A stretch of 64,000 nucleotides of DNA from Arthrobacter sp. V1I9 (lineage in GTDB: Bacteria; Actinomycetota; Actinomycetes; Actinomycetales; Micrococcaceae): contig NZ_JAUSYU010000001.1 in assembly GCF_030817075.1 (NCBI RefSeq), forward strand, positions 1,798,001-1,862,000, written 5' to 3'. How positions within the stretch are numbered: the stretch's first letter is position 1; each line of letters starts with the position of its first letter. A program made the translations under genes and the position numbers. Of the stretch, positions 11,012-23,845 are shown in pieces. A model generated the notes under the pieces. That model saw only the letters and a program-made list of their open reading frames with translations. It had not been told where the DNA came from and searched no databases.

Positions 11012-12318
11012 GTGACAACAAATACAGCAGTAACAGCCCCAGTTTCCGCTCCTGTATCAGCTCCCGCTGCGCTGGTGCTCGAAGACGGCCGCATCTTCCG
11101 CGGACGCAGCTACGGCGCCACTGGAACTGCCCTGGGCGAAGCAGTCTTCGCCACCGGCATGACCGGCTACCAGGAAACCATCACGGACCCGTCCTACGCC
11201 CGCCAGCTGGTGGTCCAGACGGCACCGCACATCGGGAACACCGGTGTGAACAATGACGACGCCGAGTCCCGCCGCATCTGGGTGGCCGGCTACATCGTCC
11301 GCGATGCCGCCCGGCGCCCGTCCAACTGGCGCTCCGAGCGTTCGCTGGACGAGGAACTGGTAGAGCAGGGCATCGTGGGCATCCAGGGCGTGGACACCCG
11401 CGCCATTACCCGCCACCTGCGCGAGCACAAGACCATGCGCGCCGGCATCTTCTCAGGCGAGGCCGCCCAGGCCACGGACAAGGAACTGGTTGACACCGTG
11501 CTGGCGAGCGCCCCGATGGAAGGCGCCCGGCTGGCCGAGGAAGTCAGCGTTGACGAGGCGTACGTTGTGGAACCGAAGGACCACGGCTGGGACGGGGACG
11601 CCCGCTTCAGCATCGCCGCCGTCGACCTCGGCATCAAGGCGATGACGCCGGTGCGGTTCGCCGAGCGCGGCGTCCGCGTCCACGTGCTTCCCGCCACCGC
11701 CACCCTGGATGACGTCAAGGCCGTCAACCCGGACGGCTTTTTTATGTCCAACGGCCCCGGCGACCCCGCCACCGCTGACACCCAGGTCAACCTGCTCCGC
11801 TCCGTCCTGGACGAAAAGCTGCCCTACTTCGGCATCTGCTTCGGCAACCAGATCCTGGGCCGCGCTTTGGGCTTTGGCACCTACAAGTTGCGCTACGGCC
11901 ACCGCGGCATCAACCAGCCCGTGATGGACCGCCGCACCGGCAAGGTGGAAATCACCTCCCAGAACCACGGCTTCGCGGTGGATGCCCCGCTCGACGGTGC
12001 CACCCAGGCCCCCGAGGAACGCTACGGGCGCGTCGAGGTCAGCCACGTCAGCCTGAACGACGACGTCGTGGAAGGCCTCGCGTGCCTGGACATTCCCGCT
12101 TTCTCCGTCCAGTACCACCCCGAGGCAGCAGCGGGCCCGCACGACGCCGCCTACCTGTTCGACCGCTTCATCGACCTGATGGAAGGTACGCGGGACGGCA
12201 GGACCGCGAATCTGTCCAAGGACCCGGTGGACTCTGCGCATCCCGCGCAAGCGGACAACAACAGTGCAGGCTCGGCAATGCCGATAAATTCCGACAACAA
12301 GACTGAGGACAAGAAGTA

Positions 12319-12319
<1 letters not shown>
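11012..12319 (+). CDS. carA: Carbamoyl-phosphate synthase small (glutaminase) chain
   Basis: Hydrolyses glutamine and passes ammonia to CarB; 435 aa from the GTG at 11012, which has GGAAAG seven bases upstream. GTG 10997 is an alternative that would overlap the previous gene. The N-terminal small-subunit domain starts [16 protein letters not shown]. The class I amidotransferase has [15 protein letters not shown] with the nucleophilic Cys, and [10 protein letters not shown] with the catalytic His and Glu. After the usual end ([10 protein letters not shown]) there is a polar tail of about 45 residues (Asp/Asn/Ser/Lys-rich) that is probably disordered. The stop overlaps carB as TAATG. Confidence 0.95.
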
Positions 12320-15640
<3,321 letters not shown>

Positions 15641-15648
<8 letters not shown>

Positions 15649-16501
15649 GCAGGTATCAGGCGCCGGCCGGGAGTCCTTTGGCTCCCGGCTTGGCGCTGCC
15701 ATGGCCGCGCGTGGCCCCTTGTGCGTGGGCATTGACCCGCACCCGTCCCTGCTGACCGGCTGGGGACTGAATGACGACGTCGACGGCCTGCGCGCGTTTT
15801 CCCTGACAGTCCTCGACGCGGTGGCTTCCCTCGCTGCCGCCGTCAAGCCGCAGGTGGCGCTTTACGAGCGCCACGGCTCTGCCGGAATGGCTGTCCTGGA
15901 GGAAGTCCTTGCCATCGCCCGTGACGAAGGTGTGCTCACCATTGCCGACGCAAAGCGCGGGGACATCGGCTCCACCATGGCAGCCTACGCCGATGCGTGG
16001 CTCCGCGACGGCTCGCCACTGGCGGCTGACTCGGTCACGCTCAGCCCTTATCTTGGCTTTGAATCGCTGCGCCCCGCCTTGGACCTCGCGGCTGAAACCG
16101 GGCGCGGCGTCTTTGTCCTCGCCCTGACGTCCAACCCCGAGGGTGCCTCGGTACAGCACGTTGGGGGAGCGGACTCGGTGGCGCGACGGATCGCCCTCGC
16201 GGCCGGCGGCGAAAACCGGCGCTACCCGGGCGGGCTCGGCTCAGTTGGCCTCGTGGTCGGTGCAACCGTGGGCTCTGCCCTCGCGGACCTCGATGTGGAC
16301 CTCGCCGCCATGCACGGGCCCATCCTGGCACCGGGACTGGGAGCGCAGGGCGCCACGCCGGCCCATCTGCGCGCCACCTTCGGCAGCGCGTACCCGCAGG
16401 TGCTGGCAACTTCCAGCAGGGAGATCCTTTCCGCCGGCCCGCAGCCGCGGGCATTGCGGGAGGCCGCCCAGCGGACGCTTGACGGGTTGCGGAGCGAATA
16501 G
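15641..16501 (+). CDS. pyrF: Orotidine 5'-phosphate decarboxylase (actinobacterial/type 2)
   Basis: Converts OMP to UMP; 286 aa. The type 2 signature [15 protein letters not shown] carries the catalytic Asp-Lys-Asp set, and the N-terminus has [24 protein letters not shown] and [12 protein letters not shown] are the phosphate-binding segments. The ATG at 15641 overlaps carB by 8 nt; the open frame continues upstream but only as a shadow of carB. This completes UMP synthesis except for pyrD and pyrE, which are not in the window. Confidence 0.95.
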
Positions 16502-16522
16502 CTGCCGTTTCGCTTCGATGCA

Positions 16523-16551
16523 TTGATTCGGGCAGCACCAAAGGGTAGTTT
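16523..16551 (+). promoter_or_regulatory. Putative sigma-70 promoter of mihF
   Basis: TTGATT (16523-16528) and TAGTTT (16546-16551) are separated by exactly 17 nt. They match a vegetative promoter at 4 of 6 and 4 of 6 positions. The predicted start is near 16558, giving a leader of about 55 nt before mihF. It lies after the pyrF stop, so mihF-gmk-rpoZ can be transcribed apart from the pyr operon. Confidence 0.55.
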
Positions 16552-16612
16552 CAGGACATGTCCAACGGCGGCCGCCGTGGACGTAACCACCCAGATCCGG
16601 GGGTGTCCCACC

Positions 16613-16930
16613 ATGGTGCTGCGACCCTTATCCGCATCGGAACGAACTGATGCCTTGAACAAGGCGGCGGCAGCGAGGGCAACACGGGCGGCGGCGAAGG
16701 AAAGCCTCAAGAACGGCGCGCGGTCCGCAGCCGACATCATCAATTCCGCCGTGGAGGACGACGCCATGGCGCGGATGAAGGTTTCGGAGCTGTTGGAGGC
16801 GCTTCCGGGCGTTGGCAAAGTCCGGGCCGCCGCCATCATGAAGCAACTCGGTATTGCGGCGTCCCGCAGGCTGCGCGGCCTGGGCGTCCACCAGCGCCGG
16901 GCGCTGGTAGATTTTATAGACGAAAACTAG
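16613..16930 (+). CDS. mihF: Integration host factor, actinobacterial type (mIHF)
   Basis: A small basic nucleoid protein of 105 aa. The N-terminus MVLRPLSASERTDALNKAAAARATRA is the family start; the C-terminal helix-two-turn-helix-like half has VSELLEALPGVGKVRAAAIMKQLGIA, then RRLRGLGVHQRRALVDF. It binds DNA with little specificity, stimulates mycobacteriophage L5 integration and shapes the nucleoid in streptomycetes. The ATG at 16613 is preferred over upstream in-frame starts that add unrelated residues. The position directly before gmk and rpoZ is conserved across actinobacteria. Confidence 0.92.
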   Translation: MVLRPLSASERTDALNKAAAARATRAAAKESLKNGARSAADIINSAVEDDAMARMKVSELLEALPGVGKVRAAAIMKQLGIAASRRLRGLGVHQRRALVDFIDEN

Positions 16931-16978
16931 CGCGGATACCTCCGGCGCTTTCCCCGAACTCCGGCACCAAAGGAATAC

Positions 16979-17575
16979 GTGAGTAAAAAACCTGGACTGA
17001 CAGTCCTCGCTGGTCCGACGGCTGTTGGCAAAGGCACCGTGTCCACCTTCATCCGGGACAACTACCCCGAGGTCTGGCTGTCCGTATCAGCCACCACCCG
17101 CGCACCCCGGCCGGGCGAAGTTGACGGCGTCCACTACTTCTTTAAGGCCAAGGAGGACTTCGAGAGGCTCGTCGCGGAGGGCGAGTTCCTTGAGTGGGCA
17201 GTAGTGCACGGCCAGAACACCTACGGAACGCTGAAGAGCACCGTGAACCAGGCCATCGCCGAAGGCCGGTCGGTGCTGCTGGAGATCGACCTGCAGGGCG
17301 CGCGCCAGGTCAAGGCAGCCGTTCCGGACGCCCAGTTTGTCTTCCTCGCGCCGCCGAGCTGGGACGAAATGGTCCGCCGGCTGGTGGGCCGCGGCACGGA
17401 AACACCCGAGGAACAGCAGCGCCGGCTGGAAACCGCTAAACTGGAGCTTGCTGCTGAACCGGAGTTCGACCATACCGTCATCAATGACGACGTTCGCCGG
17501 GCAGCGGACGAGCTAGTTTCACTCATGGGGCTGACCCCGCATCCGCACGGAACGCCGGAACGGTCAGCCCGCTAG
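16979..17575 (+). CDS. gmk: Guanylate kinase
   Basis: Phosphorylates GMP to GDP with ATP; 198 aa. The P-loop [10 protein letters not shown] is at about residues 12-21. The GMP-binding block [21 protein letters not shown] and the GEFLEWA and [13 protein letters not shown] segments are all present. The GTG start follows AAAGGAA. It sits 48 nt after mihF and 14 nt before rpoZ. Confidence 0.96.
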   Translation: MSKKPGLTVLAGPTAVGKGTVSTFIRDNYPEVWLSVSATTRAPRPGEVDGVHYFFKAKEDFERLVAEGEFLEWAVVHGQNTYGTLKSTVNQAIAEGRSVLLEIDLQGARQVKAAVPDAQFVFLAPPSWDEMVRRLVGRGTETPEEQQRRLETAKLELAAEPEFDHTVINDDVRRAADELVSLMGLTPHPHGTPERSAR

Positions 17576-17589
17576 AATTTGGAGAATTC

Positions 17590-17850
17590 GTGTCCACGAA
17601 CCTTGAAGGCATCATCAACCCGCCGATCGACTCGCTGCTCGAAGCAGCAGATTCCAAGTACGGCCTGGTGATCTTTGGTGCCAAGCGTGCTCGTCAGATC
17701 AACGCTTACTACGCCCAGCTGCACGAGGGCCTGTTCGAATACGTCGGCCCGCTGGTAGACACCAAGCTGAACGAGAAGTCGCTCTCGATCGCCCTGCGCG
17801 AGATCAACGAAGGCAAGCTGGTTTCCACGCCGATCGAAGCTGCAGAGTAA
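17590..17850 (+). CDS. rpoZ: RNA polymerase omega subunit
   Basis: Omega (86 aa) helps fold and stabilise the beta' subunit. Typical sequence includes [32 protein letters not shown] and, near the C-terminus, [15 protein letters not shown]. The GTG start at 17590 has GGAGAATTC just upstream. The gmk-rpoZ-coaBC-metK order is standard in actinobacteria. Confidence 0.96.
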   Translation: MSTNLEGIINPPIDSLLEAADSKYGLVIFGAKRARQINAYYAQLHEGLFEYVGPLVDTKLNEKSLSIALREINEGKLVSTPIEAAE

Positions 17851-17885
17851 TACCTGCCGCCTGAGGTGCTGTTGACGGAGGTCAC

Positions 17886-19127
17886 GTGCGCATAGTCCTC
17901 GGAGTCGGGGGAGGGATAGCCGCCTACAAGGTGGCATCGCTCCTCCGGCTTTTTACTGAAGCCGGCCATCACGTCACAGTGATCCCCACCGAGGCGGCCA
18001 CCCGCTTCGTTGGCACCGCCACATGGGAGGCGCTGTCGGGAAATCCGGTCAGCAACAGCGTTTTCGACGACGTCCACCAGGTCAATCACGTCCGCCTTGG
18101 CCACGAAGCCGACCTGGTGGTCATCGCCCCGGCCACCGCTGACCTTCTGGCCAAGGCAGCCACGGGGCAGGCCGGGGACCTCCTCACCAATACCCTCCTG
18201 ATGGCCCACGGCCCTGTGCTGTTCGCCCCGGCGATGCACACCGAGATGTGGCAGCACGCTGCCACCCAGGCCAATGTGGAAACACTGCGGAGCCGCGGCG
18301 TTGCCGTCCTGGAGCCGGCAACCGGCAGGCTGACGGGCTCTGATTCCGGCCCGGGCAGGCTGCCCGAGCCTGAGGTGATTTTCGAGGCCGCCATGGCCTT
18401 GGTCCAGGGCCAGGCGGACTACCAGCTGCCGCTGGCCGGACGGACCGTCACCATCAGCGCAGGCGGAACCCGTGAGCCCCTGGACCCGGTACGGTTCCTT
18501 GGCAACCGGTCCTCCGGCAAACAGGGAGTGGCGCTTGCCGTCGCCGCCCGGAACGCCGGCGCCACCGTCCGCCTGCTCGCGGCACATATGGAAGTTCCGG
18601 CGCCGGCGGGCGTGGAAGTGGTCCCCGTGGAGACTGCCCTGCAACTGCGGGAGGCAGCGCTGGCAGCGGCGGCCGATTCCGACGTCGTGGTTATGTCTGC
18701 CGCAGTGGCCGACTTCCGCCCCGCAGAGGTCTCGGACACCAAAATCAAGAAGCGCGATGACAGCGCTGACCCGGTCATCACGCTGGTCCGCAACCCGGAT
18801 ATCCTGCATGAATTGGTGGAACTGCGGAACAGCGCCGGCCACGGAAAAGGGCAGCAGCTGATCGTTGGCTTCGCAGCCGAAACAGGCGACAGCGACGGCG
18901 ACGTACTGGCCTACGCCGAAGCAAAGCTGGAGCGCAAGGGCTGCGACCTGCTGGTGGTTAACCATGTGGGCGCGGACAAGGTCTTCGGGCAGGACACCAA
19001 TTCCGTTGTCATCCTTTCCCGGTCCGGTGCCGAACCACAGGAGGCGGCCGGAACCAAAACGGAAGTTTCGGCGGCCATCATCAGCCGGATCGGCTTTGAA
19101 CTGAATCACGTTTCGCCCCGCGCCTGA
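17886..19127 (+). CDS. coaBC: Bifunctional phosphopantothenoylcysteine decarboxylase / phosphopantothenate-cysteine ligase
   Basis: Two consecutive coenzyme A steps in one 413-aa protein. The N-terminal CoaC flavoprotein domain begins RIVLGVGGGIAAYKVASLLR, with NHVRLGHEADLVVIAPAT and APAMHTEMW, which includes the active-site His region. The C-terminal CoaB domain begins near residue 185 with TVTISAGGTREPLDPVRFLGNRSSGKQG and has AAVADFRP and VGFAAET. The GTG start follows TGACGGAGG. The gene lies 35 nt after rpoZ. Confidence 0.95.
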   Translation: MRIVLGVGGGIAAYKVASLLRLFTEAGHHVTVIPTEAATRFVGTATWEALSGNPVSNSVFDDVHQVNHVRLGHEADLVVIAPATADLLAKAATGQAGDLLTNTLLMAHGPVLFAPAMHTEMWQHAATQANVETLRSRGVAVLEPATGRLTGSDSGPGRLPEPEVIFEAAMALVQGQADYQLPLAGRTVTISAGGTREPLDPVRFLGNRSSGKQGVALAVAARNAGATVRLLAAHMEVPAPAGVEVVPVETALQLREAALAAAADSDVVVMSAAVADFRPAEVSDTKIKKRDDSADPVITLVRNPDILHELVELRNSAGHGKGQQLIVGFAAETGDSDGDVLAYAEAKLERKGCDLLVVNHVGADKVFGQDTNSVVILSRSGAEPQEAAGTKTEVSAAIISRIGFELNHVSPRA

Positions 19128-19214
19128 AGTGTTCCAGGCCACGTTCGCTTAGCACAGGGACATCTGCTGACGTCTCCTGCGGGGAGGACGGATCACAACC
19201 AGTAAGGTAGTTGA

Positions 19215-20450
19215 GTGACTTTACCGCTGCATCTTCCCCAGTCCCACGCGGCCACGCCCTCCGCGCTCCGGCTCTTCACCTCCGAGTCGGTCACCGAAGG
19301 CCACCCGGATAAGATCTGCGACCAGATCAGTGACGCCATCCTTGATGCCCTGCTGGACAAGGACCCGGAATCGCGCGTTGCTGTGGAGACCATGGCCACC
19401 ACCGGCCTGGTCCACGTGGCCGGTGAGGTCACCACTGACGCCTACGTCGAAATCCCGCAGATCGTGCGCGAGACCATCCTGGGCATCGGCTACGATTCCT
19501 CGGCCAACGGATTCGATGGCGCCCGCTGCGGCGTCTCCGTGTCCATCGGCCAGCAGTCCAACGACATCGCCGGCGGAGTCTTCAACTCCCTTGAGGCCCG
19601 CGAAGGACGCCAGGAGGACGACTATGACCTCCAGGGCGCCGGGGACCAGGGCCTGATGTTCGGCTACGCGAGTGACGAAACACCCTCCTACATGCCGACA
19701 CCGATCTGGCTGGCGCACCGCCTCTCCGAGCGGCTCACCGAGGTCCGCAAGTCGGGGGAGCTTGCTTACCTCCGCCCGGACGGCAAGACCCAGGTAACCG
19801 TCGGCTATGACAAGGACCTGCCGGTCTCCGTCGAAACCGTGGTCATCTCCAGCCAGCATGCCGAAGGCGCAAGCCTCGAACAGCTTCGCGCAGACCTCGC
19901 CGCCATCGTCATTGAGCCGGTTCTGGCAGGCGCCAACCTGGACATCTCCCGCGCTGCGAACATCCTGAACCCGGCTGGTGAATTTGTCATCGGCGGTCCT
20001 GTTGGCGACGCCGGCCTGACCGGGCGGAAGATCATCGTTGACACTTACGGTGGCATGGCCCGCCACGGCGGCGGCGCCTTCTCCGGCAAGGACCCGTCCA
20101 AGGTGGACCGCTCTGCGGCTTACGCCATGCGGTGGGTTGCTAAAAACGTTGTTGCCGCCGGCCTGGCCAAGCGCGCCGAGATTCAGATCGCTTACGCCAT
20201 CGGCCAGGCACGCCCCGTGGGTACCTACGTGGAGACGTTCGGCACCGAAACGGTTGACCCGGCCCGCATCAGCGCCGCCATCGCCGAGATCTTCGACCTC
20301 CGCCCCCGCGCCATCATCGACGCCCTGGACCTGAAACGGCCCATTTACGCCAAGACAGCCGCCCACGGCCACTTCGGCCGTGATGATCCGGACTTCACCT
20401 GGGAGCGCCTGGACCGTGTTGATGATCTGAAGGCGTTCTTCAACGCCTAA
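19215..20450 (+). CDS. metK: S-adenosylmethionine synthetase
   Basis: Makes SAM from methionine and ATP; 411 aa with three similar domains. Signatures are [18 protein letters not shown] near residue 25, [10 protein letters not shown] and [19 protein letters not shown]. The GTG start at 19215 has only a weak AAGGTAG upstream; the next methionine would remove the conserved N-terminus, so the start is kept. There is no SAM riboswitch-like fold in the 87-nt gap after coaBC. A hairpin with a tandem repeat follows. Confidence 0.95.
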   Translation: MTLPLHLPQSHAATPSALRLFTSESVTEGHPDKICDQISDAILDALLDKDPESRVAVETMATTGLVHVAGEVTTDAYVEIPQIVRETILGIGYDSSANGFDGARCGVSVSIGQQSNDIAGGVFNSLEAREGRQEDDYDLQGAGDQGLMFGYASDETPSYMPTPIWLAHRLSERLTEVRKSGELAYLRPDGKTQVTVGYDKDLPVSVETVVISSQHAEGASLEQLRADLAAIVIEPVLAGANLDISRAANILNPAGEFVIGGPVGDAGLTGRKIIVDTYGGMARHGGGAFSGKDPSKVDRSAAYAMRWVAKNVVAAGLAKRAEIQIAYAIGQARPVGTYVETFGTETVDPARISAAIAEIFDLRPRAIIDALDLKRPIYAKTAAHGHFGRDDPDFTWERLDRVDDLKAFFNA

Positions 20451-20478
20451 AGGGCCGGCGTCCGGCTCCAGCAAAAGG

Positions 20479-20531
20479 CCGGCACCTGCAGAAATGCCGG
20501 TGCCGGGTGGAATGTCGGTGCCGGGTGTTTT
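20479..20531 (+). terminator. Repeat-containing terminator after metK
   Basis: CCGGCACC (20479-20486) pairs perfectly with GGTGCCGG (20499-20506). The region 20493-20510 is repeated in tandem at 20511-20528 with two changes, so the left arm has a second possible partner at 20517-20524. Only the second copy is followed by a T run (GTGTTTTA). Confidence 0.6.
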
Positions 20532-20574
20532 ACTTGCCAGGTCCACCCGGTGATGCTGAACGGAGGTAACCGAA

Positions 20575-22707
20575 GTGGTTGCTGACAATTCCGCACAACC
20601 TGCACTGGATCTTCCGGGAGCCGTGCAGCCGTCCCTTTTGCAGGGCTTCCCGTCCCGCCACCAGCCCATAGGCCGGCAGTTCGCGGACCACCTGCCGGTG
20701 GCCAGGGTGCTCGTGGAATCCTCCCTGCCCCACCTGGACCGGCCCTTCGACTACGGTGTTCCTGCCGCCCTCGATGAGGATGCGCAGCCCGGCGTCAGGG
20801 TCAAGGTGAAGTTCAACGGCCAGGACCTCAGCGGGTTCATCATGGAACGGGCGGCGGAATCCAACGCCGGACACACCCTGTTGCCGCTGGCGAAAGTTGT
20901 TTCCGCGGTTCCCGTCCTGGCGCCGGAGATCCGCGACCTTGTCACCGCCGTCGCCGCCCGTTACGCGGGGACCGTCAGCGACGTCCTCCGTGTTGCCGTT
21001 CCTCCGCGGGTTGCGCGGCTCGAAAAGACGTATCCGCCTTCCGCGGAGCCCGAAGCGGAAAGCCCGACTGAACCCGCCGGCGGCGCAGCGGACCCTTCCG
21101 CGGACAGTGCGTGGACAAGCTACCGGAACGGTCCTGCCTTCCTGCGGCATCTGAAGGACGGCGGCTCGCCACGGGCGGTGTTGAACCCACTGCAGGGCTA
21201 CGGCTCCGCCGGCTGGCCGCAGCTGTTGGCCCAGGCCATTGCCGCCGCCTACGCCTCCGGCCGGGGAGCCGTAGTGGTAGTGCCGGACAACCGGGACCTG
21301 GACCGGCTTGAAAATGCGGTGGAGGCTCTGCTGCCGGACCAGGCCGTAGCCCGCCTGACGGCCGAGGACGGACCCACACCCCGGTACCAGAACTTCCTGC
21401 GGGTCCTGGCCGGAACCGCCCGCATCGCCATCGGGACCCGGTCCGCTGCCTACGCTCCGGTCAAGGACTTGGGGCTCGTGGTGTGCTGGGACGACGGCGA
21501 CGACCTCCACATCGAGCAGCGTGCGCCCTACGCCCACGCCCGCGAAGTCCTGCTCCTGCGCGCCGAACAGGCAGGGGCGGCCTGCCTGATGGCCGGGCAT
21601 GCCCGCAGCACGGAGGTCCAACGGCTCGTCGAGACAGGTTGGGCCCTGCCTGTCGAAGCCGACCGCACGGTGGTCCGCCGCACCGTCCCGCGCGTGGTTA
21701 ATACGGCGGACAGCTTTGAGCAGGAGCGGGATCCGCTGGCCAGGATTGCACGCCTTCCGGGCGCTGCGTGGCGGGCCGCCAAGGAAGGTCTCGAGCGGGG
21801 GCCGGTCCTGGTGCAGGTGGCCCGGGCCGGCTACGCGCCGTCGCTGGTGTGTGACAGCTGCCGGGAGCCGGCACGGTGCGGTGCCTGCCAAGGTCCGTTG
21901 GCTGTGGCCGGGGCCAGCGGAACCTCCGCCCTGCCCCAATGCCGGTGGTGCTCCACCCCTGCACCGGACTGGCACTGCACGCACTGCAACGGCCGCAAAC
22001 TCCGCAGGGGCGCAACAGGCGTGATCCGCACCGCCGAGGAGCTGGGCCGGGCCTTCCCGGGTAAAACCGTCATCACGTCCTCGGGCGACCAGGTCAAGGC
22101 ACACGTCACCAGCGGCAAGGCCCTGGTGGTGGCTACGGTGGGAGCCGAGCCGATAGCAGAAGGGGGATATGCCGCCGCCTTGCTGCTGGACGGGGATTCC
22201 CTGCTCCGCCGGGAGACGCTGCGGGCGGGTGAAGATGCTGTGCGCCGCTGGTTCAACGCCGCGTCCCTGGTGCGGCCTGGCGCTGAGGGAGGCCTCGTGG
22301 TGGTTACCGCAACGGACACTGGCGCAGTGGGCGCGCTGCTGAGATGGGATCCGGCAGGCTACGCCCTGCGTGAGCTTTCCCTCCGGGAGGAGCTGCAGCT
22401 TCCTCCGGCGGTGCGCATTGCCTCAGTCACAGGCCCCCGCGACGCCGTCCAGCATTTCTCAGGTGCAGTGTCGGCGCAACTGGAACAAACCGGCTTCCTC
22501 CTCCGCACTGCAGGCCCTGCGCCTCTTATTCTCACCGGCCCGCCCTCCACCCGCGGCCCGGCGGAGGATGTCCGGACGCTCCTGTTCTTTCCTTATGGCC
22601 AGGCCGCGGCGGTGACCCGTGTCCTGCGCGCAACCCGTTCCGCGACGGCCGCAAAGCGGAGCGCGGAACCGGTCCAGGTGCGTCTGGACGGGGTGGACGT
22701 ACTGTAG
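20575..22707 (+). CDS. priA: Primosomal protein N' (PriA-like, helicase motifs degenerate)
   Basis: A 710-aa PriA homologue expected to bind stalled forks and load the replicative helicase. The N-terminal PriA domain has ARVLVESSLPHLDRPFDYGVP. The family Cys-rich zinc region is intact near residue 425: CDSCREPARCGACQG, CRWCSTPAPDWHCTHCNG. The helicase core is degenerate: where PriA has a GxTGSGKT Walker A there is LNPLQGYGSAGWP, and the DEEH box reads DDGD. This matches what is known of actinobacterial PriA, which is annotated as probably lacking ATPase activity. The GTG start follows an excellent ACGGAGGTAACC. Confidence 0.9.
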   Translation: MVADNSAQPALDLPGAVQPSLLQGFPSRHQPIGRQFADHLPVARVLVESSLPHLDRPFDYGVPAALDEDAQPGVRVKVKFNGQDLSGFIMERAAESNAGHTLLPLAKVVSAVPVLAPEIRDLVTAVAARYAGTVSDVLRVAVPPRVARLEKTYPPSAEPEAESPTEPAGGAADPSADSAWTSYRNGPAFLRHLKDGGSPRAVLNPLQGYGSAGWPQLLAQAIAAAYASGRGAVVVVPDNRDLDRLENAVEALLPDQAVARLTAEDGPTPRYQNFLRVLAGTARIAIGTRSAAYAPVKDLGLVVCWDDGDDLHIEQRAPYAHAREVLLLRAEQAGAACLMAGHARSTEVQRLVETGWALPVEADRTVVRRTVPRVVNTADSFEQERDPLARIARLPGAAWRAAKEGLERGPVLVQVARAGYAPSLVCDSCREPARCGACQGPLAVAGASGTSALPQCRWCSTPAPDWHCTHCNGRKLRRGATGVIRTAEELGRAFPGKTVITSSGDQVKAHVTSGKALVVATVGAEPIAEGGYAAALLLDGDSLLRRETLRAGEDAVRRWFNAASLVRPGAEGGLVVVTATDTGAVGALLRWDPAGYALRELSLREELQLPPAVRIASVTGPRDAVQHFSGAVSAQLEQTGFLLRTAGPAPLILTGPPSTRGPAEDVRTLLFFPYGQAAAVTRVLRATRSATAAKRSAEPVQVRLDGVDVL

Positions 22708-22735
22708 CGGGGCCTGCGTGCTGCTGCGCTCCGCG

Positions 22736-23845
22736 TCACTGCGCTTGTTCGCCGCGGCGCTGGTTAATTTTGCCTCCGCGCTGCGCGACGATGTCGTGGG
22801 CCACGTCCACCAGCTGTCGGGCAGACTCATCCCAGTTGAACTCCCCGGCACGTTCGACGGAACGCCGTGAGGTTTCCTCCCACCCCTCCCGGTCCTGCAG
22901 CTTTTTTACGGCTTCCGCGAACTGCCGGGGCGAGGCAGGGTCAACGTAGCTGGCGGCATCGCCGCCCACTTCCCGGAAAATGGGGATGTCGCTGGCGATG
23001 ACCGGTGTGCCCAGGGCCATGGCCTCGACGAGTGGCAGGCCGTACCCTTCAGCCCGCGAAAGGCTCACCAGTGCGGTGGCGGTTTTCAGGAAGGAGGCGT
23101 ACTCCTCGTCGGTGACGCCGTTATGGAAGACCACGCGGGCTCCGGGGGGAACGAGCTTCTCCAGTTCGGCGCGCCGCTGCGGGGTTACCCGGCTAAGCAG
23201 GTGCAGCGTGAAGCCGGGCAAGTCCGCCATGCCGGCCACCATGGTTTCCACGTTTTTGTACGGCATGAATGAGCCCATGTACACGAGGGAAAGTTCGGCA
23301 CCGGCTTCCGGGACGCGGGGCTCCTGGGCCGGCTGCGGCGCATTGCTGATAATCCGGACGGGTTTGCCCGTGAGCCGGTACTTGGCGATCAGGGCCTCAG
23401 TGGTCCGGCTGATGGTGGCGACGACGTCGGCCCGGTTGAGGAGCAGGCGCTGGGGCCAGTATGCCTTGTGGTAGAGCCGCCAGAGCAGCCGCACAGGCGC
23501 GGGCAGGAAACCCGGGGGTGCCGGGTGCTCGTAATAGATGAGGTCGTGCAGGGTCAGGACCAGCCCGTACTTGCGGCCCCAGGTGCCCATCGTCTGCATC
23601 GGGCAGACCACCACGTCCGCACCCAGCGGATTGATCCTGCGGGCAACGAACAGTTCCGCGGGGGAGAGGGGGCTGTTAATCAGCGTGTGCGGAACATCCG
23701 GCAGCAGGGCGAGCTGGCGGATGTCGGAGATCAGCATGGAAACATCAGCGATCTTCGAAGTGGCCGCGATCAGGCTGGCGCCGTAGCGGCTGATGCCGTC
23801 GTGGTGGTCGGTCCTGGTAAAACGGGCGTCGATGACAATCTTCAC
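22736..23845 (-). CDS. Glycosyltransferase family 4 protein
   Basis: A GT-B retaining glycosyltransferase, 369 aa, soluble or peripheral. It starts MKIVIDARFTRTDHHDGISRYGASL, has TLHDLIYYEHP in the N-domain, LVYMGSFMPYKNVETMV at the nucleotide-sugar boundary, and the EGYGLPLVEAMALGTPVIAS E-x7-E motif at the donor site. The GTG start overlaps the stop of the upstream hydrolase gene (GTGA) and has GAAGGA ahead of it. It is the last gene of a minus-strand operon and converges on priA. The acceptor and sugar are unknown. Confidence 0.87.
   Translation of the reverse strand: MKIVIDARFTRTDHHDGISRYGASLIAATSKIADVSMLISDIRQLALLPDVPHTLINSPLSPAELFVARRINPLGADVVVCPMQTMGTWGRKYGLVLTLHDLIYYEHPAPPGFLPAPVRLLWRLYHKAYWPQRLLLNRADVVATISRTTEALIAKYRLTGKPVRIISNAPQPAQEPRVPEAGAELSLVYMGSFMPYKNVETMVAGMADLPGFTLHLLSRVTPQRRAELEKLVPPGARVVFHNGVTDEEYASFLKTATALVSLSRAEGYGLPLVEAMALGTPVIASDIPIFREVGGDAASYVDPASPRQFAEAVKKLQDREGWEETSRRSVERAGEFNWDESARQLVDVAHDIVAQRGGKINQRRGEQAQ

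Noticed and set aside
19128..19214. A SAM riboswitch before metK
   Set aside because: Only 87 nt are available and the helices of known SAM aptamers are not visible.
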